DNA from: Fagopyrum homotropicum
Lineage: Eukaryota > Streptophyta > Magnoliopsida > Caryophyllales > Polygonaceae
NCBI GenBank assembly: GCA_033239125.1
Contig: BSWB01000001.1
Location: forward strand, 2,988,501 to 3,052,500
Direction: 5' to 3'
Length of the DNA stretch: 64,000 bases
Both the position numbers and the translations under genes were made by a program. Shown here piece by piece: positions 21,734 through 33,099 of the stretch (positions within the stretch are counted from its first letter, which is position 1; every line of letters starts with the position of its first letter). The notes beneath the pieces were generated by a model, which worked only from the letters and a program-made list of their open reading frames with translations, was not told the origin of the DNA and did no database searches.

Positions 21734-22373
21734 CTGATTAGGCCAGACTTCAAGTCGTCATAGAGATTTCCTAGGGTTGCTCTCATGTTACTCGATGCTG
21801 CCCCCATTTGCAGATGGAGCAGGTTTGCTATCTTCCCTTCAGGATCTTCGTTCTTTTTGTCTAGAGTTCGTACAGTATCGAGGTCATCGTTACTGACTTG
21901 GTGAACTATGATTCCGAGTTCTTGGTTCAGGGGTTCTGCTTGCCTATTCGTTGTGGAGCAAAAAACTCTCAAGGACCATGTATCCTCTGCACACCGTCGA
22001 CTTTCCCCAAACTTTCTCTTTTTGTCTCTCTTCTTTCTTCTCCTCTTCCATTCCTGCTTCACCCGATTTGGTACATACTCCCTGCTCTTGATTTTTGTTT
22101 GGACTTTAATGGTTTGTAGCAAATCTTCATCATAATTTTGATACGATGAGCAAACATTGAGGAAATTTGAGAGTGATTTTCCGGCAGGAGGTTTTGCATA
22201 AGGTAATTTGAGGAGATTTGAGAGTGATTTTCCGGCAGGATATTTTGCATAAGGATTTGTGGGTAGTTTCCATGACTGTCGATAGAGGGACAAGAGAGAT
22301 TTGGAAGAGAGAGGGCTCGATTTAGGGTTATTGTACTATTCCGACCATTTTGGGGAAAGTGGAAAGAGAGCAT
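21734..22373 (-). other. Exon-like open sequence upstream of the LINE
   Basis: Part of the long open frame reads EDPEGKIANLLHL, then MGAASSNMRATLGNLYDDLK, and is followed by a GTGTTTTC donor at 21733. This resembles a real exon of an unidentified helical protein. Upstream of it a 42-45 bp unit encoding AGKSLSNLLKLPYAK / AGKSLSNFLNV is tandemly duplicated around 22150-22250. I cannot name the protein. The LINE may sit in an intron of this broken gene. Confidence 0.35.
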
Positions 22374-23155
22374 ATTTCAGATTTAAATATGATGTTTCAT
22401 TTTGGAAACTCATTTATTGAACATATTAAAGTTAGAAGTGTCATTTTGAATTGTTTAACTGAATAAGAAATACTCAAAGAATAAACTATTATAGATTTAG
22501 GATGATATTTACAACATATGAAATCTACGTCTTCCTTATAAAGTTATCAAGCAACGTATAGAAACCACCATCGAAAATAATATGGGCATTATCATTTCTC
22601 ACATTTTTTTTCTTTTAAATTTGAGTACATACATATACGCGATATATCTCTAGTAAAATCAATGAAGTTGCAGACAAACTCGTCAATATGGACTACAGTT
22701 CTCCCTCTAAGGAAAAACCGATATTGTTGGAAACTTAAAGTTCTCATAAAAAAGGAATCAAGATGCACGTCTTCTTTCATATGTTTCATATTTTGAACAT
22801 TTAAAAATTTTATATCTAATATTTATATCTAACACACTAATTGTGTAATTTTATTCACCCTATGGTCTTAACATGATAGTTGAAATTGATCATATTAAAT
22901 GTTAGTACATAACATATTTTATATATTAAATAAGATTAACTTAATAATTTCATGTATAAATAATTTTTTATGCTATAAATACATTTTAATTTGTAAATAT
23001 TTGCATTAAAATAAAGCAAACTTATCTTAAATATTATTATTTTGTAACTATGTTGACAACATATAAGTATTCAAAACCAAATTAGCAAATACAAATAATA
23101 TATTTATAAAGGGAAAGCTCGGACAAATGGGCTTAACATATACCCAATCAAGTAG
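22374..23155. other. AT-rich intergenic DNA and calmodulin upstream region
   Basis: No gene is seen. The sequence is very AT-rich up to about 23100, where the calmodulin promoter and leader begin. Confidence 0.5.
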
Positions 23156-23158
23156 CCC

Positions 23159-23165
23159 CACGTGG
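23159..23165 (+). promoter_or_regulatory. G-box (CACGTGG) upstream of calmodulin
   Basis: CACGTGG lies about 135 bases before the calmodulin ATG, in GC-richer sequence than its surroundings. G-boxes bind plant bZIP and bHLH factors. The role here is inferred from position only. Confidence 0.4.
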
Positions 23166-23298
23166 CATACTCTCCAATTTGAGCCCAATAGCTCTTTATT
23201 TGATCTGATTTTTCTCTTTTTTCTTTTACTTTTTCCGCTGCTCGTCTTCTCTTACATCTCTCAAAACTCTTTCGCTTTCTCTCTCCGGTAAACGGAAA

Positions 23299-25530
23299 AT
23301 GGCAGACCAGTTGACCGACGATCAGATCTCCGAATTCAAGGAGGCTTTCAGTCTATTCGACAAGGACGGCGATGGTTTGTTTTTCCTTCATTTTTCTGTT
23401 CAAAATTTTACAGTGCTTCTGATATTTGCGGGATGTTGTTGTCATGTGTAGATCTAGTTTGTTTTGAATCAAATCGAATATCCGTTGATACTTTGTTCTT
23501 ATTCGAGATGGTTGTGACTTGTGAGATTCAGTTTGCGTGATTGAGATGGTTCTGCGTTTCCATTGGCGCTATTGAGAATTTTAGATGGTTGAATATTTTG
23601 ATATTTTTTTCTTGGAGTGATGTTGACTGCTGTTGTCATCTGATGATTCTAGATCTTATATATGATCTATCTGTTTGACTTGATTTGTAGCGCTGATGTT
23701 GATTACATGAATTTGAGGTGTTTTTTTGTAGATTGTGTAGGGTTGATTTGTTTCGTTGCAATTTGATTAAGCATGTTGACACACAGAATTTACAGTCACT
23801 TCTGTATTTGTAAAATCTAAAGCTGGTTACGTTTTCGTGACATCTCTAGAATTTGTAATCGATGAGAATAATCTTCTAGAATAAGAAGATACGACAGATT
23901 TGGAAAAACTCAATCTCTCATTCTCTTAGAGAAACTTACAGAAGATGAAAATCAGTTTGTTACAACAAACTCATCCCCTTTTATATGAGATAGAGGCCGG
24001 CTAAGCAAAATTAGAATAAACCTGTAAACCGGTTCACTCTAACATATATCCTAAACCGGATTCCCAATGCTAATACTAAAAATGCCACATCAGTGACTTT
24101 ATTATATAAATAAGCAACATACTTCTATAACATCCAATGAAATCTATAAAGCAGCTAGTCAATTATTATCGTGATTTGTTGATATTAGAAATGTGTCTTA
24201 ATTCTTATTTGGTGTTCTTCCCTGAAAATAGAAACATTGATGCTTTAGAGGTTCTGGTTTGTGGCGTCAAAAACTGATATCATCTTCAGTCTGCAACTCA
24301 TGTTTCATGAACAAACAAACGTTACGAGGTTGGAGAGTTTAGTTAGTTGTACGCTAGTACCTGTTTAGCTTACGGATGGACCGAGTTTGCAAATATCTCT
24401 TTTCTCATTTCATCATTTGTTGTATATCTATATAATTATCGGAGTCCATCTCTTTTGTATTTGTAAAATCTACTGCTGATTGTTTCTTCAGTGGCCTCCA
24501 ATGAAATCGAAGGCAGATTCCCCTTCATTAGAGGATCTTACTTACATTGACAGTGATGTTAGGTAGTCAATCATCACTGTGATCGTCATACTGAAATTAT
24601 GTCCTAATTTATAATACATGTTTAGTTTTCTCCTTGTGTGTGATCTTCCTTCAAAATAACAAACCTTGGTGAGAAACTGACTAATGAAGAGGTCAACGAG
24701 ATGATTCATGTGTAGTTGCTGGCTTGCTGCTTAAGTTTCCGAACTCTGAAGGACATAAAGGATACTAATGTAGTGACTTTCATGTTCAGACAAACAAGGA
24801 TTGCAATGTCCATCTCTAGTTATGTGTTTCCATATAGTTGATGGACTCGGTTACATTTTCTTAAAACGCTAGAGAGTTTAGTTAGTTGCATTGGGATTTG
24901 CATGTCATTATGTATTTGCCTTAATGTAATATGAGTTTAGGGTCTGTTTGGTTTCAACTCCGGAAACAGAATGAAAACGAATCTAGTTCACTTAATGCCA
25001 TTGTGCATTAATAAAATTAATCTATTCCGTTTTCGGAGATGCAACCAAACAGGGAGCAATGTATTTGGTTGCTTATATTTTCTGCAATTCTTTGATTCTA
25101 CTGTTTGGTTGTGATGCTGTAATATATATTGCTTATGGTTAATATTGTTTCTGTAGGCTGCATCACCACAAAAGAACTTGGAACTGTGATGCGCTCACTC
25201 GGGCAAAATCCTACTGAAGCCGAACTTCAAGACATGATCAATGAAGTCGATGCTGATGGAAATGGGACCATTGATTTCCCAGAGTTTCTTAACTTGATGG
25301 CCCGCAAAATGAAAGACACCGACTCCGAAGAGGAGCTCAAGGAGGCTTTTCGGGTCTTTGACAAGGACCAAAATGGTTTCATCTCTGCAGCTGAACTTCG
25401 TCATGTCATGACCAACCTTGGTGAGAAACTGACTGATGAAGAGGTCGACGAGATGATCCGAGAAGCTGATGTAGATGGTGATGGCCAGATCAACTACGAG
25501 GAGTTCGTCAAGGTTATGATGGCCAAGTGA
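23299..25530 (+). CDS. Calmodulin, two exons
   Basis: Exons are 23299-23374 and 25157-25530, joined across a 1782-bp intron that splits the codon for Gly-26 in the first Ca loop (the usual place in plant calmodulins). The product is 149 residues, starting [20 protein letters not shown] and ending EFVKVMMAK. Four EF hands are visible with loops [36 protein letters not shown] and [12 protein letters not shown]. As far as I recall it matches the commonest conserved plant isoform (Arabidopsis CaM2/3/5 type). It is a cytosolic and nuclear calcium sensor that binds target helices. The intron carries a MITE, an LTR-like insertion and a scrap of calmodulin exon sequence, but splice sites look sound. 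Confidence 0.97.
23870..24140. mobile_element. Possible LTR-like insertion in the calmodulin intron
   Basis: A segment with GTTTGTTACAACAAACTC, CCCCTTTTATATGAGATAG and AACCGGTTCACTC differs from flanking intron sequence and resembles the R region of a plant LTR, with a TATA-like and polyadenylation-like context. The ends are not defined. Confidence 0.25.
24660..24707 (+). repeat. Fragment of calmodulin exon 2 inside the intron
   Basis: About 47 bases match the fourth-EF-hand helix region of exon 2 (25413-25458, [15 protein letters not shown]) with about four mismatches. The copy reads [17 protein letters not shown] and then a stop. It lies in the same orientation, about 750 bases upstream of its source. 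Confidence 0.85.
24940..25055. mobile_element. Small MITE in the calmodulin intron
   Basis: About 116 bp with terminal inverted repeats: GGGTCTGTTTGGTTTCAACT on the left, and on the right a sequence whose complement reads CCCTGTTTGGTTGCATCTCC. The GGGxCTGTTTGG-like ends are common in hAT-type plant MITEs. The target duplication is unclear. Confidence 0.65.
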
Positions 25531-26129
25531 GATTTCAATCTGTTCAGAACCCTAAATTTTTTTCCAAGTCAAAGGATGAGGACAGATAAGATTTTTTATC
25601 CTTTAGGACAAATTTGCATTCGGTATTTATCTATTAGTTTGATGTTTGCTTGTATTTTCACTGTCCCTGTTGGTACTCTTCGGTCTATATTATCTACAGG
25701 CTTGTGGCTTGTTCCTGCATTTCTTTCATCTTCGGTGTCGTCATGACACACTTACAATCGGACCAAAACGGCTATTGATGAACTCGAGCTCATCTTTTTC
25801 TAGTCAAGTTTGAGCTCATAAGAACTAGAACTCGTTTTGCTCATTTGTACTTGAACAAGCTCGATTTGAGCTTCTGTTGAGCAGAGTTCCGAGTAGCTCG
25901 ACTAACATGACAGCCCTATGCCTTGTTTTGACGATGAGTTGAATTGTTCCTTTCTCAAACAAACGAACTTTGCTCAAACTATAAACCAAAATTCTTTGTG
26001 CTTTGGGCTCTGATTAGATTATTTGAAAGCTAAACACAACCAAAGGGTTTGATTTGTTCCTTCTTTCTACACGAAACTCTAATCCGCACAGACAGGCAAA
26101 AAACAAAAGGCAATATATCTAAGGGATTT
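25531..26129. other. Convergent 3' flanks of calmodulin and SnRK1 beta
   Basis: Holds the untranslated 3' ends of the two convergent genes. No separate gene is seen. A stretch around 25780-25910 is rich in GAGCTC/GAGCTCG, another short-repeat block. Confidence 0.5.
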
Positions 26130-27930
26130 TTACCCTTTGATAGGCATAGGCTCGGAGAGAACATGTTGAGGCTTAGGCTTAGGCTTGAAGAGAACAACAG
26201 TGACATACTTCGACTCGAACCTATGAGTCATTCCAAGAGCAACTACAGACTCGGATTCCCAACTCTTGTCCGTATATAGGTGGTTCAGCACAACATGTTT
26301 AGGCTTCGAAAGACCGTCTTCTTCAGCCTTGGGATTCATGATGGTCGACTCATTCAGTGGTGAAGGTACCCTAACTGGCTCCTTTGATAAATCATCTTCT
26401 TCAATAAGATCCTGACCATAGCTCGAGTCTGGAGAAGCCGGAACTTCAAACTGCGAAACTCCATCTAGGGCTTCCGGTACATAGTCCTATATATACACAA
26501 GTTTCATTTATAAGCTCAACACTGATTTTTTCTCATTTATGTGATAAAGCTTCAAGGGCAAGCAAAACTTACATGAACATCAAGAACATGAACAACATTT
26601 CCCAGCTCATCAGAAACAAAAGGCAAATCCGGAGATTGCTTCTCTACGCCATCAACAATGAATCGGTAATGGAATATTCCGGAAGGAAGTACAAGAAGTA
26701 TCGAATGATCTTTGCCTGCTCTTTGCAAAGCCTTCCTGCAAAAGGGTTCAAAGATAATTGATTGAATGAATCACAATTTACAAAGAAAAGTTGATTCAAT
26801 ACCTTGATGCCCAATCGTCCCATGATCCTTCAACAGCCACATTGTCGCCCCCGTGACACCATGTTATCAGAGTCGGTATCGCTCCTTGAGGAAGAGGTTC
26901 CATAAGCGGTGCAGGAGGTTCAGTTCGCGACATTTGGCTCATCATGGGGGAGATTTCATCAGTCCCTTCTAAGGAAGGTACAGGAGGCTGCAAACATAGG
27001 AAACATTTATGCTAAGCAAAAATACACTATTCAACTTGAAGTGTAAAGAGAAGTGTTACTTATAATGTACGTTAATATGCTATCTCAAAATGTGAATTCG
27101 TAGATATATCTAGGTATAGGGTTTTGCATTTTTGCCTGCAGGTTAAATAATTTGTCTAAACTACCTTTAATCATAATAAACCTCGTAATCTAACACTAGT
27201 TGATCAATGATATTTCATAATACGTTTCTACTAGTATCAACCAAACGGACCCTTACAAGACCGATTCGTGGTCCATTACTTTCCAAGTTTCCGAGTTTTC
27301 TTTTAAAAAGAAAGGGGTTATGTTATACTATCTATATCCAAACATAAAGTTCGGACTCATCAAATAAACAGGTGTTGAGATTCGAAATACATTAATCGAT
27401 CAACAACACGGTTTATCACTCTGAAAAAGTGTTTCAGACTTCGTCAAAAAGACGGAAATAATCATCTTGATCACTATTATTGTTGTATTTTCTCCCTATA
27501 TTAAAAAACTAAATTGGACTCTGGTTTTCACAAATGCACATAAAATAAAAGAAAATTAATAAACAAATTCACGAAGAAAGAAAAAAAATAAGAAAAGAAA
27601 CATAAAGGACAGAACCGGATGGCGAAAGAAAAAGAACGAAATAAAATAATCGTACGATTTTTGACAAAAAGAATCATAATATAAAAACCAGAGGAAGTGA
27701 AATTTGATGAGAAGATCGACGACCTGAGGAGTAAACAGAAGAGGCGAGGGCGAGCTAGCAGGCGGCGAATTCTCCATGTATTCAACAGATGATTGCTTCC
27801 GGAGACTTGTCGGAGTGAAATCGCTGTCGAAGAACAAGCCAGAGCCACTATCGGATCTTACATGAGTTGAGCGATCTCCATCACCTCCGATAGCTGCAGC
27901 AGCATCCGCTCTTGCACTCACATTCCCCAT
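26130..27930 (-). CDS. SnRK1 (SNF1-related kinase) regulatory beta subunit, four exons
   Basis: Exons (minus) are 27724-27930, 26803-26987, 26573-26735 and 26130-26486; phases join to 303 residues. MGNVSARA at the start is an N-myristoylation signal, as known for plant beta subunits. Residues 1-69 are Ser/Pro-rich. The glycogen-binding-like domain follows (TLITWCHGGDNVAVEGSWDD, then DHSILLVLPSGIFHYRFIVD and SDELGNVVHVLDVH, about 100-185). The C-terminal ASC domain has KHVVLNHLYTDKSWESESVV and MTHRFESKYVTVVLFKP (about 245-285). The ASC domain binds the kinase and gamma subunits, so the protein scaffolds and positions the energy-sensing SnRK1 complex. The exon 1 donor is GTCGTC, a weak but GT-type site. 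The last 15 or so residues (KPKPQHVLSEPMPIKG) extend beyond the usual end. Confidence 0.93.
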
Positions 27931-28320
27931 CGATCGATCGGAAAGCCACAACGCAATCGGCAAAAAGCCGATTAAGATCGTCGGAAGAGATCTGCGAACA
28001 CGAAGAAGAAGAGAGAAATGGGAGAATGGATTCAAAGATCTGGTGTGAAATTTAAGTTGGTAGTAGCCAGAAGAAAAAGAGGGAGAGGGGAGAGAGAATT
28101 TAGTTGAAGGACGATAATGCCATTGGGTTATATGAATAATTACAGGAGTTTTCACTAGAGAATAACCGTAAGAGGGGTAATTTGGTAAAATGGGGGATGA
28201 GACTCCAGTTTGTAACGCATGGGGAAGGTAAGGAAGAAATAAGAAGACAAGGAGAGTAGTGAAAAAATGGGAAATAGATAAAGAAATAGTAATTGGTTGG
28301 AATGAGGATTTGGATTGTTT
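27931..28320 (-). promoter_or_regulatory. Leader and promoter region of SnRK1 beta
   Basis: Purine/pyrimidine-biased sequence upstream of the ATG at 27930, with GAAGAAGAGAGA runs typical of plant leaders read on the minus strand. No clear TATA box was picked out. No other gene is seen. Confidence 0.35.
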
Positions 28321-28321
28321 A

Positions 28322-29650
28322 TGTGCTACGCGCGTAGTGTGAGCGTAGTTATACGCGCTTTGTAATCAAGTGGGGCCATTAGAATGGATTAGCTGGTTTG
28401 CTAAGGCGCCGTTTGGTTTGTCAAAAATCGATCAATTCACTTTTCGGTTATTCTCATGTACATATACGATAAAATATATTTTTATAAAAATGCTTATTAT
28501 GTTAAAAGAAAATTGTCTAAACATTACCTCATCTTTTAGACTGACTAAACTTTAGTACCCGTCGTTTAAACTATCAGAACAATACCTCACCTATTGAGCC
28601 CGACCAAAAATTAGTACATGTATTATGGATCAAGGGTCTTCATTTTGGGTCTTCAAGCTCGTGGAGAAGAGGAGTGTCAAAAGCCGACTGTGTTCGTTGC
28701 TACCATCGGATTCCGGCGACGATTTCTACTTGCAGGCGACCTCTTAACGTCGGAAAACGATTATATGGTCGTATGTAGTGGAAATTTGCCCATAATATTA
28801 ACACCGATATGTTAACTTTACGTGTGAACAGTAATCCAAATACTAATTTTTGGTTGAGATCAATAGGTGATGTACCGTTCTAATAGTTTAAACGACGGGT
28901 ACTAAAGTTTAGTCAGCCTAAAAGATGGGTATTGTTTAGACAATTTTCTCTTATATTAATATGGGTGAAAAAGATATAAATAAATAAGGGATTTTAGGTA
29001 GGGATTGGTGTTAAGTGTGTGTGGTATAATAGAATAATTTCAAATTGTATTTGTGTTTTAGGAAACAAAATAAATTTTAACGTCTTTTAATGGAGATTAA
29101 TGGTTTACGCAATATTAAATTTAAGGAAAATTTCGGATAATGTCTATATGTTTTGGGATTTTTTGAATTTTGTTCAAAAGTTTTTGTTAGTTGGGATTGT
29201 GTCATTTTGTTTAAAATTTTTTTCGAAAAATGCACAACTCCATTTAATTGTAAAGGGATATCAACTTAAAAATTATTTTAAAGAAGTCCTATCTTCAAAA
29301 TATTTAGCTTCTTTTTATACTTTTTTTAGAAAAAGAAAATTTTTCTCATTTAAATTTTTTTATTTTAGTTGACTTTTCTTTACAATTTAAACGTAATTGA
29401 CATTTTTCGGAATATATTAAAACACAAGGGGATCATCTGAACTAAAAAAAACCTCTGGCCAAAATTCGAAAAATCTCAAACAGGGACAGCATCTAAAATT
29501 TCCCTTGAATTAAATAAGGCCTAAACCATTATATCCATTGATTTTGACAAATCAAATGGCATCTTATCAAACCAGCTAATCCATTCTAATCGGGCCCCAC
29601 TTAATTACAAAGCGCGTATAATCACAATCGCACACCACACGCGTAGTTTC
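28322..29650. mobile_element. Foldback element with terminal inverted repeats of about 110 bp
   Basis: The left arm 28327-28430 (ACGCGCGTAG, TTATACGCGCTTTGTAAT, AATGGATTAGCTGGTTTG) is the approximate reverse complement of 29538-29650. The interior is AT-rich with no transposase. A second foldback element is nested at 28510-28955. Long TIRs suggest a Mutator-like or foldback origin. Confidence 0.7.
28510..28955. mobile_element. MITE family M, copy A (nested)
   Basis: Arms of about 105 bp start at ATTGTCTAAACA and end at TGTTTAGACAAT. They contain TTTAGACTGACTAAACTTTA and GTACCCGTCGTTTAAACTAT. The central about 230 bases differ from copy B (54.4 kb). There is no coding capacity. Confidence 0.8.
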
Positions 29651-29659
29651 ATGTATTTA

Positions 29660-30050
29660 AAAAAAATTACGATTTAAAATACTAGCGTATTCTAATTTGA
29701 TTTTGAATTCAAAGTCCCGCTCAATCTAAATTCAAATTTAAAATTGAAGTAAATTCCCCCCTTTTATTTAAATTCAAAATTCAAAATTATTTCCCCCCTT
29801 AATTTAAATTCAAATTTTCAATCGAATTAAATTTCTCCTCGTTTGATTTTGATTATAGTTTTCCCTCTCATTTTCAAATTCAATCTCGGATTCAACTAAT
29901 ATTCTCTTGATTTGTGCGAAGCCTTTTTTTGTTTGATTTGACAGAGCGAGACAGAGTGAAGATGGAAGGTTATCCAGTTGGAAAGAAGATTTTCGAGAAT
30001 ATCACTTTGTATTTCCGTTGGCAACATTTTTTTCCCAATAAAACATGTCA
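29660..30050. other. AT-rich stretch with TTCAAATT motifs, no gene seen
   Basis: Many imperfect copies of AATTCAAATTT and TTCCCCCC occur between 29690 and 29840. The open frame at 29914-30126 only overlaps the start of the LINE remnant. Confidence 0.4.
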
Positions 30051-31870
30051 AACAAAGCGTAGAAATTGTGGTCCAATATCGGACAACAAGTTATCTTTGG
30101 TAATTATGAACTATCGTTTGCAATAATTGTAGGGGAGGATTTGAAAGAAACTATCCCGGGAGTGTTGAATGTGGTTGAAGTTGAGAAGCATGAACGCTAT
30201 TTAGGTTTACCAATAACGATTGGTTGATCAAAAAGGTGTTTTTTGAAACAAAGCATAAAAATTGTGGTGCGATATCGGCCAACAAGTTAAATTTGGTATT
30301 TTTGAACTATCGTTTGACAAAATTGTATGGGAGGATTTGAAAGAAACTATTTGGAGTGTGTTGATGTGGCTGAAGTTGAGAAGAATGAGTGTTATTTAGG
30401 TTCACTAACGATGTTTGGTCGTTCAAAAAAGGTGAGTTTTGTAAGTGTTTAGGAGACGATCTGAAAAAAGTTTACGAATGGAGGCACAAAATCTATCAAG
30501 GGCATGAAAGGAAGTATTATTAAAGTAGTAATTCAATCAATTCTTATGTATACTAGGATGCTTTGAGTTGTCTACTACTCTTTGTAAGGAATTTGAGTAC
30601 ATGATGACAATATCTTGGTTGGAGATTAAGATAGGATATTCATACATTGGGTTAGTTTGAAAAACTTTGTTGGAAAATGGTTGTTGAAGGGGTTGGTTTT
30701 TATGATATGAGTCTCTTCAATCTCTCCCTTATCGTGAAGCAATGTTGGCGTATTACCCGGGATCCATCTTCGGTTCTCGCTCGTGTATTGAAGGCTAAAT
30801 ATTTTCCAAACCAGCTATACTTGACAAAGTATCATGAAAGGTAAGAAGTTATTACTAAATGACTTGTATTGGAAGGTGGGTAATGATCGGTATATCTCAA
30901 TCCATGTTGATGGGTGGTTACCCTAGTCTATGTATTTGTTTTCATGTAATGATGCTAGTGGGTTTTCCGCGGATGTAAATGTGTCGGTTCTAATTGATTG
31001 GAAAAATACAACTTGGTGTGATGTGGTGGTTATGGAAGCTTTTCAACCTTTGGACGTGGAGGAAATTTTAAAGATTCATTTGGTTGCGGATTTTATTGAT
31101 GTACTAGTATGGTATTATGGTAAGAGCAATAATTATATTGTTAAAATCAAGCTATAATCTAGCATGGGAGGAGAAGATAGATCATCATGGTCAAGGTTGT
31201 CCAAGCAATGCAGGTCTAATATCTAAATTATGGTCTAAAATATGGTCAGTTAGTGCAATTAGGGGGAGGGGGAATTTCTCTAGAGATTATGTCAAGGGAA
31301 TTTTTGTGCAGGTCCAACCTAACTCAACAACAAATTGCTTATGATCCATGGTGGTTTGTGTGTGGGCGAGTTGAGGATGAGATAAATGTGTTATATGAGT
31401 GTCGCTTTGCTCATTTCGTGCAGTTTCTTGCGCGGCTTGCGCCTAACTTGGCTATTGGTTTAATAGGCGCCGTTGAGATTTTCTTAGGGAGTTTAAGGAG
31501 AGGCTTGGGAAGGAGTCAAAATATGTCATCACAAATTGGATGGCAGTGCTCGGGTGTGTGTGTGTGAAAGGTTAGATACAAGCTCCTTTCTAAAGGTTTA
31601 AGATGAGATAAATTGAAGGTTACGTTAGTCGGAACAAAAAAGTTTCAAGTGCAAGAGGAAGATGCTTTTGTCACACATGAATTGTGTGATACATTCATCT
31701 CACACTGTAGTTTTTATCAAACTGAATTGGATGCGTCGGTGTCAGCCCATTGTTTTTGGCGTTGGTGTGGTGGTGAAGAATGATACTCGCACAATGATTT
31801 TGGTTGGAAGAAGGTTGATACAATTAGGTACTAGTTCGGAATTGGCGGCAACCGAAGTTGTTTGATGAGT
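30050..31870 (+). pseudogene. LINE ORF2 remnant (RT thumb to RNase H)
   Basis: In broken frames, the plus strand reads VEVEKHERYLGLPITIG near 30180, which is the RT connection of plant L1 ORF2. GVGFYDMSLFNLSLIVKQCW and ARVLKAKYFPNQLY follow at 30690-30830. A zf-RVT approach follows (WKNTTWCDVVVMEAF near 31000). An RNase H-like block follows (KLNWMRR, FGVGVVVKNDTR, SSELAATEVV near 31700-31860). Many stops and shifts break it. A segment of about 190 bp at 30050-30230 is tandemly duplicated at 30240-30430. The endonuclease and the FADD core are missing. Confidence 0.8.
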
Positions 31871-32200
31871 TTTGTCCCTTGTTGATGAGTTTGCCTTTTG
31901 TTATTATTATTTTTGGTTCATTACACAAACGAGCCACATTTACGTATATGATATGAGTAGTGAAAATTAACTACACATGACTATGAAAGTGTAAATCAAC
32001 CCCGTACTTTGCTCCCGAAAGTGAAATTCAACTACACACCTAATTTCCAAGTAGAAATCAACTATGCATCTGACTCCTAAATAAAAATCAACCACATATT
32101 GACCCCCGAAGTAAAAATCAACCACACACCGACCTATCATAGTGAAAATCAACCACACGTCTTATTCCGGAAGTAGAAATCATTTACACACAAAATGGTG
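31870..32200. repeat. Short tandem motif block AAATCAACCACACA
   Basis: Between about 31965 and 32195 a degenerate unit of about 30 bp, with GTRAAAATCAACYACACA, is repeated six or seven times. No gene is seen. Confidence 0.6.
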
Positions 32201-32204
32201 TAAT

Positions 32205-32880
32205 TGATTAGCTTGGATCGGCTCCATAACACTTTATTACAATTAGTAATATACATGCACCGATTTAGGGGTGAGATGAGGTTTGTTACAACTCACCCCA
32301 TATTTTACGATAAAAAAAACTATGCGCATGAATTCCCAAGTAGCCTGGTGGTATCATGGTTTGAGAGAGAAAATGAGGGTACTGGAGGTCTCATGTTCGA
32401 CGCCTGTCACTAACTTCTTTAAGTTCAACTTATGTCTTAATTTTACATTTTATGTTACATTTTTTTATTTATTTGGAGGTCTCATGTTGAAGTCCGTCAG
32501 GTCGCCGCTGGCTTCTTTAAGTTCAATGGTGTAATTGATTAGCTTGAATCGGCTCCATAACACTTTATTACAACTAGTAATATACATGCACGGATTTAGG
32601 GGTGGGATGAGGTTTGCTACAACCCACCCCATATTTTACAATAAAAAAAACTATGCGCATGAATTCTCAAGTAGCCTGGTGGTATCATGGTTTGAAAGAG
32701 GAAATTAGGGTATTGGTTCAATGGCCTTATGTGTTACATTTTATTATTTATTTGGAGGTCTCATGTTCGAAACCCGCCAGGCTGCCACTGGCTTCTTTAA
32801 GTTCAATGACCTTATGTTTTAATTGCACATTTTATGCTCCATTTTATTATTTATTTCTCAACTCTTACTAATTAGTCGAA
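32205..32880 (+). repeat. Tandem repeat of about 325 bp with tRNA-like (SINE-like) boxes
   Basis: Two copies, starting near 32208 and 32536, share TTGATTAGCTTGRATCGGCT, CCCATATTTTAC and AGTAGCCTGGTGGTATCATG. AGCCTGGTGGTA resembles a Pol III A box. GGTCTCATGTTCGAAACCC at about 32757 resembles a B box, with weaker versions near 32385 and 32475. A third partial relative lies near 35245-35290. SINE origin is suggested but no 3' tail or target duplication was found. Confidence 0.5.
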
Positions 32881-33099
32881 CAAGTCTTACACTTTTCTTT
32901 TATGAAGGGAGTATACTCTTATTTTAGGTTCTCTAATTGAAAATTATATATTGAATCACTAAATACATAATTAATATTTTGTTTAAAGATATGTTATAGT
33001 TATAACAAATAAAATTTATCTCAATGAAGTTTTTTTTTAATTATTTTTCTCCTTTATTTAAATTTCTAAAACTATCATAATATATATATATATAGGTTA

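Noticed and set aside
21283..22293. Upstream extension of LINE ORF1
   Set aside because: The frame is open, but the part just before ORF1 is rich in Cys, Trp and Leu with no LINE domain. A start at 21282 fits the family better.
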